A DNA stretch of 64,000 bases from a bacterium (GTDB taxonomy: Bacteria > Verrucomicrobiota > Verrucomicrobiia > Limisphaerales > UBA11358): assembly GCA_021780905.1 (NCBI GenBank), contig JAJXXW010000075.1, forward strand, positions 1 to 64,000. The letters run 5' to 3'. The position numbers were made by a program, and so were the translations under genes. The notes beneath the pieces are model-generated. The model saw only the letters and a program-made list of their open reading frames with translations. It was not told where the DNA came from and searched no databases. This document shows, one piece after another, positions 36,552 to 45,591 of this stretch. Position 1 is the stretch's first letter, and every line of letters begins with the position of its first letter.

Positions 36552-37259
36552 ATGAATATGAATACCATCACTGCTGAAACCACCGTTGGCGAGCTTGTCC
36601 GGGCCGTGCCCTCACGCTCGCGTATTTTTGAAAATCTGGGCATTGACTACTGTTGCGGCGGCAAGAAACCGCTGGCCGAGGTCTGCCAAGTCAAGCATCT
36701 GGATACGACGACGGTCATTGCCATGTTGTCGGCGTTGGGCGCGACCTCGGAACCATCGTCGGCCAATCCAGACACGATGACCCTCGCCGAACTCTGCGAT
36801 AACATTGAAACATTCCACCACGGCTATCTGCGTGAGGAATTGCCGCGCCTGCAATTCATGACGCGCAAAGTTGCCGCCGTCCACGGCGACCGCGACCCGC
36901 GCTTGGTGGAGGTTTGGCGTGTGTTTGAAGCGTTCAACGCGGAAATGACCACTCACACCAAGGAGGAAGATGAAGTCATTTTCCCGGCAATCCGCCAGTT
37001 GGCATCGGCAAACGGCGACAAAGTGGCAATCGTCGCCAAGCTCAAAGAGTCGTTCGCCAAGCTGGAATCCGAACACGACCGCGCCGGGACGGCGCTGGTT
37101 CAACTCAAAGCCTTGACTGACAGCTATAACCCGCCGGGCTGGGCCTGCAATACCTTCCGCGCGCTTTATGACGGGCTGGCAAAACTGGAAAAGAACACGC
37201 ACCAGCATGTTCACAAAGAAAACAACGTGCTCTTTCCGAAGGCGCTCGCTGCCAATTAA
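36552..37259 (+). CDS. ytfE: RIC (YtfE/ScdA) iron-sulfur cluster repair protein
   Basis: 235 residues. The N-terminal ScdA domain carries the Cys pair IDYCCGG (34-35), and the HHE domain has His and Glu ligands in HGYLREELPRL, HTKEEDEVIFP, LESEHDRAGTALV and HVHKENNVLFPKA. RIC proteins repair Fe-S clusters damaged by NO. An NsrR-type operator sits in front. The start at 36552 is chosen over a GTG two codons upstream. Confidence 0.93.
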   Translation: MNMNTITAETTVGELVRAVPSRSRIFENLGIDYCCGGKKPLAEVCQVKHLDTTTVIAMLSALGATSEPSSANPDTMTLAELCDNIETFHHGYLREELPRLQFMTRKVAAVHGDRDPRLVEVWRVFEAFNAEMTTHTKEEDEVIFPAIRQLASANGDKVAIVAKLKESFAKLESEHDRAGTALVQLKALTDSYNPPGWACNTFRALYDGLAKLEKNTHQHVHKENNVLFPKALAAN

Positions 37260-37311
37260 ACCGCCGAACGCCTTTACGGAGGCACGCCCGCAAAACCGAG
37301 AAACAAAAATC

Positions 37312-38031
37312 ATGAACGCGCTTGATCGCCAGACTCCCCTCGGCCAGCTCTGGCGGATCGCGCCGGAGCAGCGGCGGGTTTTTGAAAACCTCGGCATTGC
37401 CACGGACGCCGCCGATCCACGTTCGCTGGCGCAAGTCTGCCAGGCCAACGGGCTGGACGTCGAGACCGTCGCACGGCTGCTCGCCGCCTTTCAAGTCATC
37501 ATGTCGCAACGTCCCGCCGTGGCCCTGGAGCTGATGGAGCTAGCCGAACTGTGCGATCACGTCGAGAACGCGCATCACGCCAGCTTGCGGAACGAGTTGG
37601 AAAATCTCGATCAATTGACCCGGACGATGGCCGGACAGCACGGTGCCGACGATCCGCGCATCCCGAAAATCCGGCAGGCCTTTATCGGTTTTCACCGGAA
37701 AATCCTTGCGCATCTGCGCGGCGAGGCGGAGGTGCTTTTCCCGCTTCTCCGGCAACTGGAGTCCAATCTGGACGAAAGTCCCGCCGTTTTCGTGCGGATC
37801 AAACTTTCGCTGGAGCGGATGGAACAGGAGCATGAAGAAGTGGAAGAAGCGTTCGCGCAACTGTGCGCCCTGACCCGGACGGAAGTGCTGCCGGCGGACG
37901 GTTCCGTTCCGGTGCAAATGCTGCACGACGCCGTGGTCCGGCTGGAGCACGACATCAACGAACCCATCTACAAAGAAAACCAAATCCTTTTTCAACGCGC
38001 CCGGGCGATGAGCCGGGGACACCGGTTATGA
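37312..38031 (+). CDS. Degenerate RIC paralogue
   Basis: 239 residues, aligned end to end with the RIC protein just upstream: IFENLGIDYCCGGKKPLAEV becomes VFENLGIATDAADPRSLAQV, so the catalytic Cys pair is gone. In the HHE part the first three ligand segments persist (HVENAHHASLRNEL, HLRGEAEVLFPLL, EQEHEEVEEAF), but the last, HVHKENN, is IYKENQ. The metal site is therefore altered. It probably arose by duplication and may act as a subunit or scaffold. It overlaps the DGC gene by ATGA. Confidence 0.75.
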   Translation: MNALDRQTPLGQLWRIAPEQRRVFENLGIATDAADPRSLAQVCQANGLDVETVARLLAAFQVIMSQRPAVALELMELAELCDHVENAHHASLRNELENLDQLTRTMAGQHGADDPRIPKIRQAFIGFHRKILAHLRGEAEVLFPLLRQLESNLDESPAVFVRIKLSLERMEQEHEEVEEAFAQLCALTRTEVLPADGSVPVQMLHDAVVRLEHDINEPIYKENQILFQRARAMSRGHRL

Positions 38032-38555
38032 AATCAATACTCCCGCTCGTTTACTCCTGTTCCGGCGCATCCAGCGCCGCGCAGATGGCCAACCATATCG
38101 CCGTCAAATTAGACCGGCTCAAGGTTGCCGAGATGTCGTGCATCGCGGGCGTGGGCGGCGACGTGAAACCGCTGGTGCGCACCGCCAAATCCGGACGTCC
38201 AATTATCGCGCTGGATGGCTGCCCACTACATTGCGCCGCACAGATTCTAAAGCGTCATGGCCTTCAGGCAGACAAACATTACGACCTCAGCGAGCTGGCG
38301 GTAAAAAAGCGCCGGCACGAGGATTTTGATCCGACGGAAGCCGCGCGCGTGCTTCAGCACATTCTCACCGATCCTGAATTTCCCGGGTCCACGGCACCGG
38401 CCCACGAAGAACATTCCGCCCGCGCCATCGCGGCAATCTCATCAACACCGGGTAATGCCGCGTGTTTGTCTCCGGCGGATTCCACCAGTGAAGCAGAGAA
38501 TGAACCGCGCGAATGCGCTAGTCCGCCGTGTTATTTATCAGAATTCACCGATTGA
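38028..38555 (+). CDS. DGC-domain putative zinc-binding protein
   Basis: 175 residues, homologous to the protein at 7252-7713: YSCSGASSAAQMANHIA, EMSCIAGVGGDVKPLV and ALDGCPLHCAAQIL. The first CxxC is CSGAS here, so one cysteine is lost. The C-terminus has a long polar tail of about 60 residues. It overlaps the RIC paralogue start and belongs to the NsrR-controlled run. Confidence 0.8.
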   Translation: MKSILPLVYSCSGASSAAQMANHIAVKLDRLKVAEMSCIAGVGGDVKPLVRTAKSGRPIIALDGCPLHCAAQILKRHGLQADKHYDLSELAVKKRRHEDFDPTEAARVLQHILTDPEFPGSTAPAHEEHSARAIAAISSTPGNAACLSPADSTSEAENEPRECASPPCYLSEFTD

Positions 38556-38568
38556 AAGAATCCGAACC

Positions 38569-39726
38569 ATGAACCAGATCGAAGGCATTCATCCATTGCG
38601 TCCGTCCACGCTTTGCCTCCACGCGGGCACGTATCTCGACAAACCCACTGGCGGCGCGTGCAGCCCCGTCTTCACCTCCACGGCCTACGCGTTTCCAAAT
38701 CCGGCCAACCAGAACATCTATCCGCGCTACTTCAACACACCCAATCAGCAGGTTATCGCCAGCAAGCTCGCCGCGCTCGAAAAGGGTGAGGCGGCGGTCG
38801 TCTTCGGCTCAGGTATGGCGGCGATTTCCACTTTGTTGCTGGCCCATCTTAAACCCGGCGATCATGCGATTTTTCAAAACGATCTCTATGGCGGCACAGT
38901 GCAGTTCATCACCCAAGAACTGACGCGCCTTGGTATGGAGGTTTCGTGGGGCGCAAATGCGGCGGATTTCGCGGCCGCAGTGCGGCCCGAGACCAGGGTT
39001 ATCTACGTCGAGTCGCCGTCCAATCCACTTTTGCATTGTGTGGATCTGGTAGCTGTAGCCGCGCTCGGCGAGCGCCACCGCGTGCTGACCGTGATAGACA
39101 ACACCTTCGCCACGCCGATTAACCAAAACCCGCTCACGCTGGGCATGGACGCCGTCATCCACAGCGCCACCAAGTATCTGAATGGTCACAGCGACGTGAA
39201 CGCGGGCATCGTGGTGGCGTCTGCGGAAATCGTTCGTCGCGTCACGGCCAGCGCGGTGAACTTCGGCGGGATGCTGGGCGCGCACGCCTGCGCGCAACTG
39301 GAACGCGGCCTGAAAACGCTGGCCCTGCGCGTGCAACGGCACAACGAAAACGGGCTGGCCCTCGCCCAGTTTCTCCAAGCCCATCCGGCCGTGGCGCGCG
39401 TCAACTATCCGGGCCTGCCCACGCACCCCGACCACGCCCTCGCCGCGCGCCAGATGCACGGGTTCGGCGGAATGCTCTCGTTCGAACTGCGTCAACCCGG
39501 CCAGGTGGATCGTTTGTTAACCCGGCTGCGCATCGTTATGCCCGCGTTGAGTCTTGGCGGCGTGGAAAGTCTGGTCTGCGTGCCCAGCCGCACCTCGCAT
39601 CGAACGCTGTCGCCCGCCGAACGTCAGCGCGCCGGCATCAGCGACGGCTTGGTGCGCGTCTCCGTCGGCATCGAGGACGAGGCGGATTTGCGAGAAGATT
39701 TTACCCAAGCCCTGGCGACAGACTGA
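38569..39726 (+). CDS. Cys/Met metabolism PLP-dependent enzyme
   Basis: 385 residues. The PLP-binding Lys lies in HSATKYLNGHSDVNAGIV, with LCLHAGTYLDKPTGG at the N-terminus and YVESPSNPLL near 150. The fold covers cystathionine gamma-synthase, gamma-lyase, methionine gamma-lyase and O-acylhomoserine sulfhydrylase; the sequence does not decide among them. In an operon with RIC and NadA a sulfur supply for Fe-S repair is plausible. Start ATG at 38569 follows the DGC gene by 13 bases. Confidence 0.85.
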   Translation: MNQIEGIHPLRPSTLCLHAGTYLDKPTGGACSPVFTSTAYAFPNPANQNIYPRYFNTPNQQVIASKLAALEKGEAAVVFGSGMAAISTLLLAHLKPGDHAIFQNDLYGGTVQFITQELTRLGMEVSWGANAADFAAAVRPETRVIYVESPSNPLLHCVDLVAVAALGERHRVLTVIDNTFATPINQNPLTLGMDAVIHSATKYLNGHSDVNAGIVVASAEIVRRVTASAVNFGGMLGAHACAQLERGLKTLALRVQRHNENGLALAQFLQAHPAVARVNYPGLPTHPDHALAARQMHGFGGMLSFELRQPGQVDRLLTRLRIVMPALSLGGVESLVCVPSRTSHRTLSPAERQRAGISDGLVRVSVGIEDEADLREDFTQALATD

Positions 39727-39762
39727 TGGGTAATCAACTCACGGCACGAGTCAGTTAAATTT

Positions 39763-41859
39763 ATGAACCACACCGATAACAAGCAGCCCGCCCCGGCGAT
39801 GATCTTGGGCGAAGTGGCCTCCTCCGGCCTAGCGCGAGGGCGCGCGTTGCTGTGTGACTGCGCCAAACAAACCGTCGTGCCGCGCCGCCAAGTGAGCGAG
39901 GCTGAAGCGCAAAAAGAACTCGCGCGATTCGATGCCGCCGTTACCGCCGCCGAGCAGAAACTGCTGGCAGTTCAAGCGAGCGTCCAGCGGGCCTTGGGAA
40001 AGGCGGAGGCGGAGATTTTTGAAGCGCAAATCCTGCTCATGAACGACCTGCAACTGCGGGATGCAGTCCGCGATCTTTGTCTTGAAAAGCGGATGAATGC
40101 GGAGGCGGCGCTCGATGAAGCGATCCAACATTTGACGACTTTGTTCAGCCGTTTGGAAGACCCCTATTTTCGCGAACGGGCCGCCGATCTGCGCGATGTC
40201 GGCAAACGGCTGCTCGATCATCTGGCCGAGGATTCGCGTCCGGCCATCCCGGCGCTCATAGACGGTTGCATCCTGATCACGAGCGAACTGTTCGCCTCCG
40301 TCGTGGCGCAGTTGGAAGGCCACAGTGTCCGGGGTTTGATTGTGGAACGCGGCGGCCTCACCGCCCACGCCACGATTCTTGCCCGTGCCCTCGGCATTCC
40401 CATGCTTGTGCAGGTGCCGGAGGCCACGGAGAAGATTCGCGCAGGCGACTTGGTGATCGTGGATGCTTTGGCGGGTCGGATATTCGTCAACCCCAAACCG
40501 GAGCTGCTGCGCACCTACGATCAGTTGGAGGCCGACCTGCAAATTCATCAAAGCAGCTTGAAAGGCTTGATTGATCTACCGACGGTTACACGGGATGGCG
40601 TCGAGATAAAACTGAGTGCCAACATCGGTCAAACGGCTGATGCGGTGTCGGCTGCGAGCGTGAAGGCGGATGGGGCGGGATTGTATCGCACTGAATTCAT
40701 CTTTCTCGTGCAGGATCATTTTCCTTCGGAAGAAGAACAATACCAACTCTACCGCGCCACGGCCGAGCACCTTCAACCGGGTGAAACGGTGATCCGTGTG
40801 CTGGACATTGGCAGCGACAAGCCGCTCTCCTATTTCCCGCTGAGCCGCGAAGCCAATCCGGCGCTGGGCTGTCGGGGCACGCGGCTGTTGCTCGCGCACC
40901 CCACGGTGCTGCACACCCAACTGCGGGCCATCCTGCGTTTGAGCGCGTCCCATCCGGTCGCCATTCTCCTGCCCATGATCGGCGGCGTGGACGAATTGCG
41001 CGCGGCCAAAGCCGCTCTCGAAAGCGTGAAGGCGGAACTCGCCGCCGCCGGACAGTCGTTTAATTTCCGCATTCCTCTCGGCGCGATGATTGAAACGCCG
41101 TCCGCCGCGATTCTGATCGGGCTATTGGCCGGAGAAGTGGATTTTTTCAGCGTGGGCACCAACGACCTCGTGCAGTATTTATTGGCCGCCGACCGGATCG
41201 GTGGCGAACTCGCTTCCGCCTATGAACCACTGCATCCGGCAGTGCTCCAAGTGCTCGCCACGCTGGCGAAGGCGGCCAAGGCCAAAGGCAAGCCTATCTG
41301 TCTGTGCGGTGAAATCGCCAGCGATCCCGCTTACACAACACTCTTGCTCGGTCTGGGATTTCGAAGCTTCAGCGTGAGCCCCGGTCGGCTCCTTGAAATC
41401 AAACACGCCATCCGCTCGTCCCGTCTGTCCGAAGCCGAGGAACTGGCCGGGAAAGTTCTGCCATTAACCTCCGTTAAGGAAATCAAAGCGCACTTGCAGG
41501 AGGACTGGAACCGCCGCCGACCTGTTTCCTCACCGGATATCCGCACCTCGGCAACCGCCCTGACCACTACGCTCGCGGTCACGCACAACGCCAAGCTCCA
41601 GCAGTTTGAAGCGCAGATCGGTGACGCGTCACTTGCGTTTCTCCACTACAAGCACGAAGGGGAGCACGTCATCCTGGATCACACGTTTGTCCCCAATGAG
41701 CTTCGTGGTCGAGGAATGGCCGCGAACTTGGTTCGCGCCGCGCTGAACGAGGCGCGGAAGCTTCGCTGGTGGATCGTCCCCCGCTGCACTTATGTCGCAA
41801 GGTTCATTGAACAAAATCCCGAATATGCCGACCTTCTGGAGAGGCAGCCCACACCATGA
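39763..41859 (+). CDS. PTS enzyme I fused to a GNAT-like acetyltransferase domain
   Basis: 698 residues. Residues about 15-580 are enzyme I of the phosphotransferase system: phosphohistidine His 202 in ERGGLTAHATILARAL, the PEP-binding TIM barrel with RTEFIF, GCRGTRL, SVGTNDLVQYLLAADR and Cys 515 in CLCGEIASDP. Residues about 607-692 are an added YidJ/GNAT-like domain with the CoA loop ELRGRGMAANLV (646-657) and the Cys in PRCTYVARF. No HPr or EII gene is nearby. It overlaps nadA by ATGA. Confidence 0.85.
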   Translation: MNHTDNKQPAPAMILGEVASSGLARGRALLCDCAKQTVVPRRQVSEAEAQKELARFDAAVTAAEQKLLAVQASVQRALGKAEAEIFEAQILLMNDLQLRDAVRDLCLEKRMNAEAALDEAIQHLTTLFSRLEDPYFRERAADLRDVGKRLLDHLAEDSRPAIPALIDGCILITSELFASVVAQLEGHSVRGLIVERGGLTAHATILARALGIPMLVQVPEATEKIRAGDLVIVDALAGRIFVNPKPELLRTYDQLEADLQIHQSSLKGLIDLPTVTRDGVEIKLSANIGQTADAVSAASVKADGAGLYRTEFIFLVQDHFPSEEEQYQLYRATAEHLQPGETVIRVLDIGSDKPLSYFPLSREANPALGCRGTRLLLAHPTVLHTQLRAILRLSASHPVAILLPMIGGVDELRAAKAALESVKAELAAAGQSFNFRIPLGAMIETPSAAILIGLLAGEVDFFSVGTNDLVQYLLAADRIGGELASAYEPLHPAVLQVLATLAKAAKAKGKPICLCGEIASDPAYTTLLLGLGFRSFSVSPGRLLEIKHAIRSSRLSEAEELAGKVLPLTSVKEIKAHLQEDWNRRRPVSSPDIRTSATALTTTLAVTHNAKLQQFEAQIGDASLAFLHYKHEGEHVILDHTFVPNELRGRGMAANLVRAALNEARKLRWWIVPRCTYVARFIEQNPEYADLLERQPTP

Positions 41860-42890
41860 AAATTCTCGAATTGAATCAAAATGCTGTTGGAGCAGATAAT
41901 TCGTCGCTGCTTTGGAATCCAACATCATCGCCAGATGCCGGCGCGCTGGCCCGCGAAATCCTTGATCTCAAGCGTGCGCTGCGCGCCGTCATTCTCGCCC
42001 ACAACTATCAAGTTCCCGAAATTCAGGACGTGGCGGATTTTGTGGGCGACTCGCTTGGACTCGCCCAACAGGCCGCCACGACCGACGCTGAAGTGATCGT
42101 GTTCTGCGGCGTGCATTTCATGGCTGAGACGGCCAAGATATTGAATCCGGACAAACTCGTCATCCTGCCCGACAAAGCCGCCGGTTGCTCGCTTGAGCAG
42201 AGCTGTCCGGCGGATCAGTTGCGTGCATTGCAGGCGACCAATCCAAATTTCTTCACGATTGCCTACGTCAATTGCAGCGCGGAAGTGAAGGCGCAGTGCG
42301 ATATCATCTGCACCAGCGGCAACGCCGTCAAGATCGTCGAGTCCGCTCCCGCCGACAAAGACATCCTCTTCATTCCGGACGAAAACCTCGGCGCGTGGGT
42401 CATGGAACAGACCGGCCGCCCGATGACACTCTGGCGCGGGAACTGTTACGCCCACGTCCAGTTTTGCCGTGACAGTTTGTTGCGCCTGCGTGAACGCTTT
42501 CCCGAAGCTCGGGTGGTCGTCCATCCCGAAAGCCTGCGCGAAGTGCGGGAACTGGCGGACGCAGTTTGCTCCACCGAAAAAATGATCACTTATTGCCGGA
42601 CGAACCCCGCCCGCCAGTTCGTCGTCGTGACCGAATCGGGCATCATTCATCGGCTGGAAAAAGAGTGTCCGGGCAAGGAATTCATCTGTGCGCCCACGTT
42701 CGACGCGTTGCAGTTGCCCACCGATGGCTGCCGCTGCAGCGAGTGCCGTTACATGAAGATGAATACACTCGAAAAACTTCGCGACTGCATGAAGCAGCTC
42801 AATCCGCGCATCGAATTATCAACAGAAACTCTGGAACGCGCCCGGTGGCCCATTGAGCGCATGTTGGCGATTTCCGCCAAAAACAAATGA
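41856..42890 (+). CDS. nadA: Quinolinate synthase
   Basis: 344 residues. It makes quinolinate from iminoaspartate and dihydroxyacetone phosphate, the NAD precursor, using a 4Fe-4S cluster. Motifs: ILAHNYQVPEIQDVADFVGDS, FCGVHFMAETAKIL, DICTSGNAVKIVES in parts, and the C-terminal CPGKEFICAPTF with GCRCSEC. The cluster is easily damaged by NO and O2, in line with its place beside RIC. It is translationally coupled to the EI-GNAT gene. Confidence 0.93.
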   Translation: MKILELNQNAVGADNSSLLWNPTSSPDAGALAREILDLKRALRAVILAHNYQVPEIQDVADFVGDSLGLAQQAATTDAEVIVFCGVHFMAETAKILNPDKLVILPDKAAGCSLEQSCPADQLRALQATNPNFFTIAYVNCSAEVKAQCDIICTSGNAVKIVESAPADKDILFIPDENLGAWVMEQTGRPMTLWRGNCYAHVQFCRDSLLRLRERFPEARVVVHPESLREVRELADAVCSTEKMITYCRTNPARQFVVVTESGIIHRLEKECPGKEFICAPTFDALQLPTDGCRCSECRYMKMNTLEKLRDCMKQLNPRIELSTETLERARWPIERMLAISAKNK

Positions 42891-42908
42891 AAACTTAACC
42901 CAATCACA

Positions 42909-44381
42909 ATGACTGCATTTCCAAAAATCATCCAGGGCGGCATGGGCGTCGCGATCTCCAATTGGAAGCTCGCGCGGGCCGTGTCGCGTCTCGGACAATT
43001 AGGCGTCGTGTCTGGAACGGGCATCGAGACGATTCTCGCGCGGCGGCTGCAACTGGGCGATCCCGGCGGGGCGGTTCGCCGGGCGCTGGCGCATTTCCCG
43101 CTTCCCGCCGTGGTCGAACGCGTGCTGGCGGATTATTTCATTGAAAGCGGCAAGCCTGATGGTTCACCCTTTCGCCTCGTCCCGAAAGCCTCGCTGAAGC
43201 CCAGCCCACGCTTTGTGGAGCCGGTGGTCGTCGGCGCTTTCGTGGAAGTATTCCTTGCTAAGGAGGGGCACGAAGGTCTGGTCGGCATCAATCTCCTCGA
43301 AAAAATCCAACTCACGACCTTACCGGCGCTGTTCGGTGCCATGCTCGCGGGCGTGGCCTGCGTGCTCATGGGTGCGGGCATTCCGCGCGCCATTCCGGGA
43401 GCACTGGACCGGCTGGCCGTCGGTGAACCCGCCGGGTTGAAGATTGACGTCGAGGGATCGCTTCCCGGCGAAGAATTTGTGTCCACCTTCGATCCTAAGG
43501 CGTTCTGCGGCGGAACCGCACCGACGCTCCAGCGGCCAAAGTTCTTTGCGGTCATCTCCTCGGCGACGCTGGCCATCACGCTGGCGCGCAAATCCAATGG
43601 GCGCGTGGATGGCTTCATCGTCGAAGGCGACACCGCCGGAGGTCATAACGCGCCGCCACGCGGCCCCATGCAGATCAGCTCCAGAGGCGAACCGGTTTAT
43701 GGCCCGCGCGATGCCCCGGAACTGGGGAAAATCCGCGCGCTGGGACTGCCGTTCTGGCTGGCCGGTTCCTACGGGCAGCCCGGAAAGCTTGAAGCAGCCC
43801 TGCACCTCGGTGCCGCCGGCATTCAAGTCGGAACCGCCTTCGCATTTTGTGAGGAATCCGGGCTCCACCCGGAATTTAAGCAGCAGGCCATTGAGCTTTC
43901 CCGCGCGGGCCGGGCGGAGGTTTTCACCGATCCCTTGGCTTCGCCCACCGGCTTTCCTTTCAAGGTGGCGGCCGTGCCGGGCACGCTTTCCGATCCGAAA
44001 ATTTTTGCGGCCCGCGAACGCATTTGCGACGTTGGCGCGCTCCGGCGGCCTTACCGCAAGGCGGACGGCACCGTCGGCTATCGCTGCCCCAGCGAGCCGG
44101 TTGAAGATTATGTGCGGAAAGGCGGACGCGCTGAAGAAACCGAGGGACGCAAATGCGTCTGCAACGGACTGGTTGCCACCGCCGGCTTCGCGCAAGTGCT
44201 ACCCGAATCGGGAACCGAACCGGCGCTGGTGACGGCGGGCAACGACTTCGAAAAGATCGCTCAATTTCTCCCGCCGAAAGCCAATTCCTATACCGCAGCC
44301 GATGTGATACGTTTCCTGCTCGGACCGACGTGTTGGACCAGCACCCCGCCGACGCCATTGATGCCTCAAGAATCAGCATGA
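42909..44381 (+). CDS. Nitronate monooxygenase-like FMN protein
   Basis: 490 residues with the 2-nitropropane dioxygenase fold: IIQGGMGVAISNWKLARAV, VEGDTAGGHNAPPRG and LAGSYGQPGKLEAALHLGAAGIQVGTAF in parts. This larger subfamily has a C-terminal Cys-rich stretch (RKCVCNGL). Nitronate monooxygenases oxidise nitronates, so a link to nitrogen-oxide stress is possible but unproven. It follows nadA by 18 bases and overlaps the P450 start. Confidence 0.8.
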   Translation: MTAFPKIIQGGMGVAISNWKLARAVSRLGQLGVVSGTGIETILARRLQLGDPGGAVRRALAHFPLPAVVERVLADYFIESGKPDGSPFRLVPKASLKPSPRFVEPVVVGAFVEVFLAKEGHEGLVGINLLEKIQLTTLPALFGAMLAGVACVLMGAGIPRAIPGALDRLAVGEPAGLKIDVEGSLPGEEFVSTFDPKAFCGGTAPTLQRPKFFAVISSATLAITLARKSNGRVDGFIVEGDTAGGHNAPPRGPMQISSRGEPVYGPRDAPELGKIRALGLPFWLAGSYGQPGKLEAALHLGAAGIQVGTAFAFCEESGLHPEFKQQAIELSRAGRAEVFTDPLASPTGFPFKVAAVPGTLSDPKIFAARERICDVGALRRPYRKADGTVGYRCPSEPVEDYVRKGGRAEETEGRKCVCNGLVATAGFAQVLPESGTEPALVTAGNDFEKIAQFLPPKANSYTAADVIRFLLGPTCWTSTPPTPLMPQESA

Positions 44382-45532
44382 ATAATCAACACCCACCAGA
44401 TTGGGATCCAAAATCCAATGAAGTCTTGCGCGACCAGCGCGAGGCTTACGATGACCTGCGCCGCCGCTGCCCCGTCGCCCACAGCGAGGCTTGGGGCTGG
44501 TCGCTGTTCCGGCACGCGGATATAATCCGCACGCTTCACGATCACAAAACCTTCAGCAACGCCGTCTCGCAGCATCTCTCCGTGCCCAATGGCATGGACC
44601 CGCCCGAACACACGGCCTACCGCCGCATCATTGAACCTTACTTTGCCCCGGAGCGGATGACGGTCTTCGAGCCGGTCTGTCGCGCCATCGTGGTGAAGCT
44701 GATGCAGGATGTGTCGGCGCGCGGGCAGGTAGAGTTCATGGCGGATGCGGCACTGCCGTTCGCGGAGCAGGTGCAGTGCGCCTTTCTCAAATGGCCAACC
44801 GAATTGCACGGGCGACTGGCCAACTGGACCCGCAAGAACCACGCCGCCACCCTCGCTCAGGATCGCCAGGCGCTGTCGGAAATCGCGCGCGAATTCGAGG
44901 AACTCATTGATGACCTGATCGAAACTCGTATGCAAGCCGGCACCGATCCGAAAGCGGACATCACCGCCGCGCTGATGAACGAGCAGGTCTGGGGGCGACC
45001 CTTGAGCAACGAGGAAGTGGCGAGCATCCTGCGGAACTGGACTGTCGGTGAAATCGGCACCATCTCCGCGTCCGTCGGTATCCTGGCAGAATATCTCGCC
45101 GGACATCCCGAACTTCAAGCGCAACTGCGTTCGCAACCGGAACTGATTCCGCCCGCCATCGAGGAAATTCTACGCCTCCACGGGCCGCTGGTCATGAACC
45201 GGCGGGTCACCACCCGGCCCGTCGAAATCGGCGGCAGAAAAATCGAGGCGGGCGAGCGTATCTCCCTGAACTGGATTTCCGCCAACCGCGACGAAGCCGT
45301 GTTCGACGAGCCGGACAAGTTCCGTCTCGACCGCGACCCGGCCAAAAATCTGCTTTACGGCGCAGGCATTCACTATTGTCCGGGCGCACCGCTGGCGCGA
45401 CTGGAGATGCGGGTATTCATGGAAGAGCTGCTGGCCCGCACCTACGAGATCACCACCGTGCCGGAGCAATTCTCTACGATAGCCGTCTATCCCGCCAGCG
45501 GCTTCGCCACCCTGCCGCTGCGCATTCGATAA
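44378..45532 (+). CDS. Cytochrome P450
   Basis: 384 residues. Haem ligand Cys 334 in YGAGIHYCPGAPLARLEM, ExxR at 263-266 (EEILRLHGP). The I-helix segment is GEIGTIS (224-230) in place of the usual A-G-x-E/D-T: Thr 228 is kept but the acidic residue is not. That changes the oxygen-activating pair and raises the question of non-oxygenase use, such as NO chemistry, which is speculative. The ATG overlaps the stop of the monooxygenase gene (ATGA). Confidence 0.85.
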   Translation: MNNQHPPDWDPKSNEVLRDQREAYDDLRRRCPVAHSEAWGWSLFRHADIIRTLHDHKTFSNAVSQHLSVPNGMDPPEHTAYRRIIEPYFAPERMTVFEPVCRAIVVKLMQDVSARGQVEFMADAALPFAEQVQCAFLKWPTELHGRLANWTRKNHAATLAQDRQALSEIAREFEELIDDLIETRMQAGTDPKADITAALMNEQVWGRPLSNEEVASILRNWTVGEIGTISASVGILAEYLAGHPELQAQLRSQPELIPPAIEEILRLHGPLVMNRRVTTRPVEIGGRKIEAGERISLNWISANRDEAVFDEPDKFRLDRDPAKNLLYGAGIHYCPGAPLARLEMRVFMEELLARTYEITTVPEQFSTIAVYPASGFATLPLRIR

Positions 45533-45591
45533 AGGTGGGATTGCCGCGCATATTCGCCCGGCTCGTCTGACGGCATCGCTTGTTTGACATG

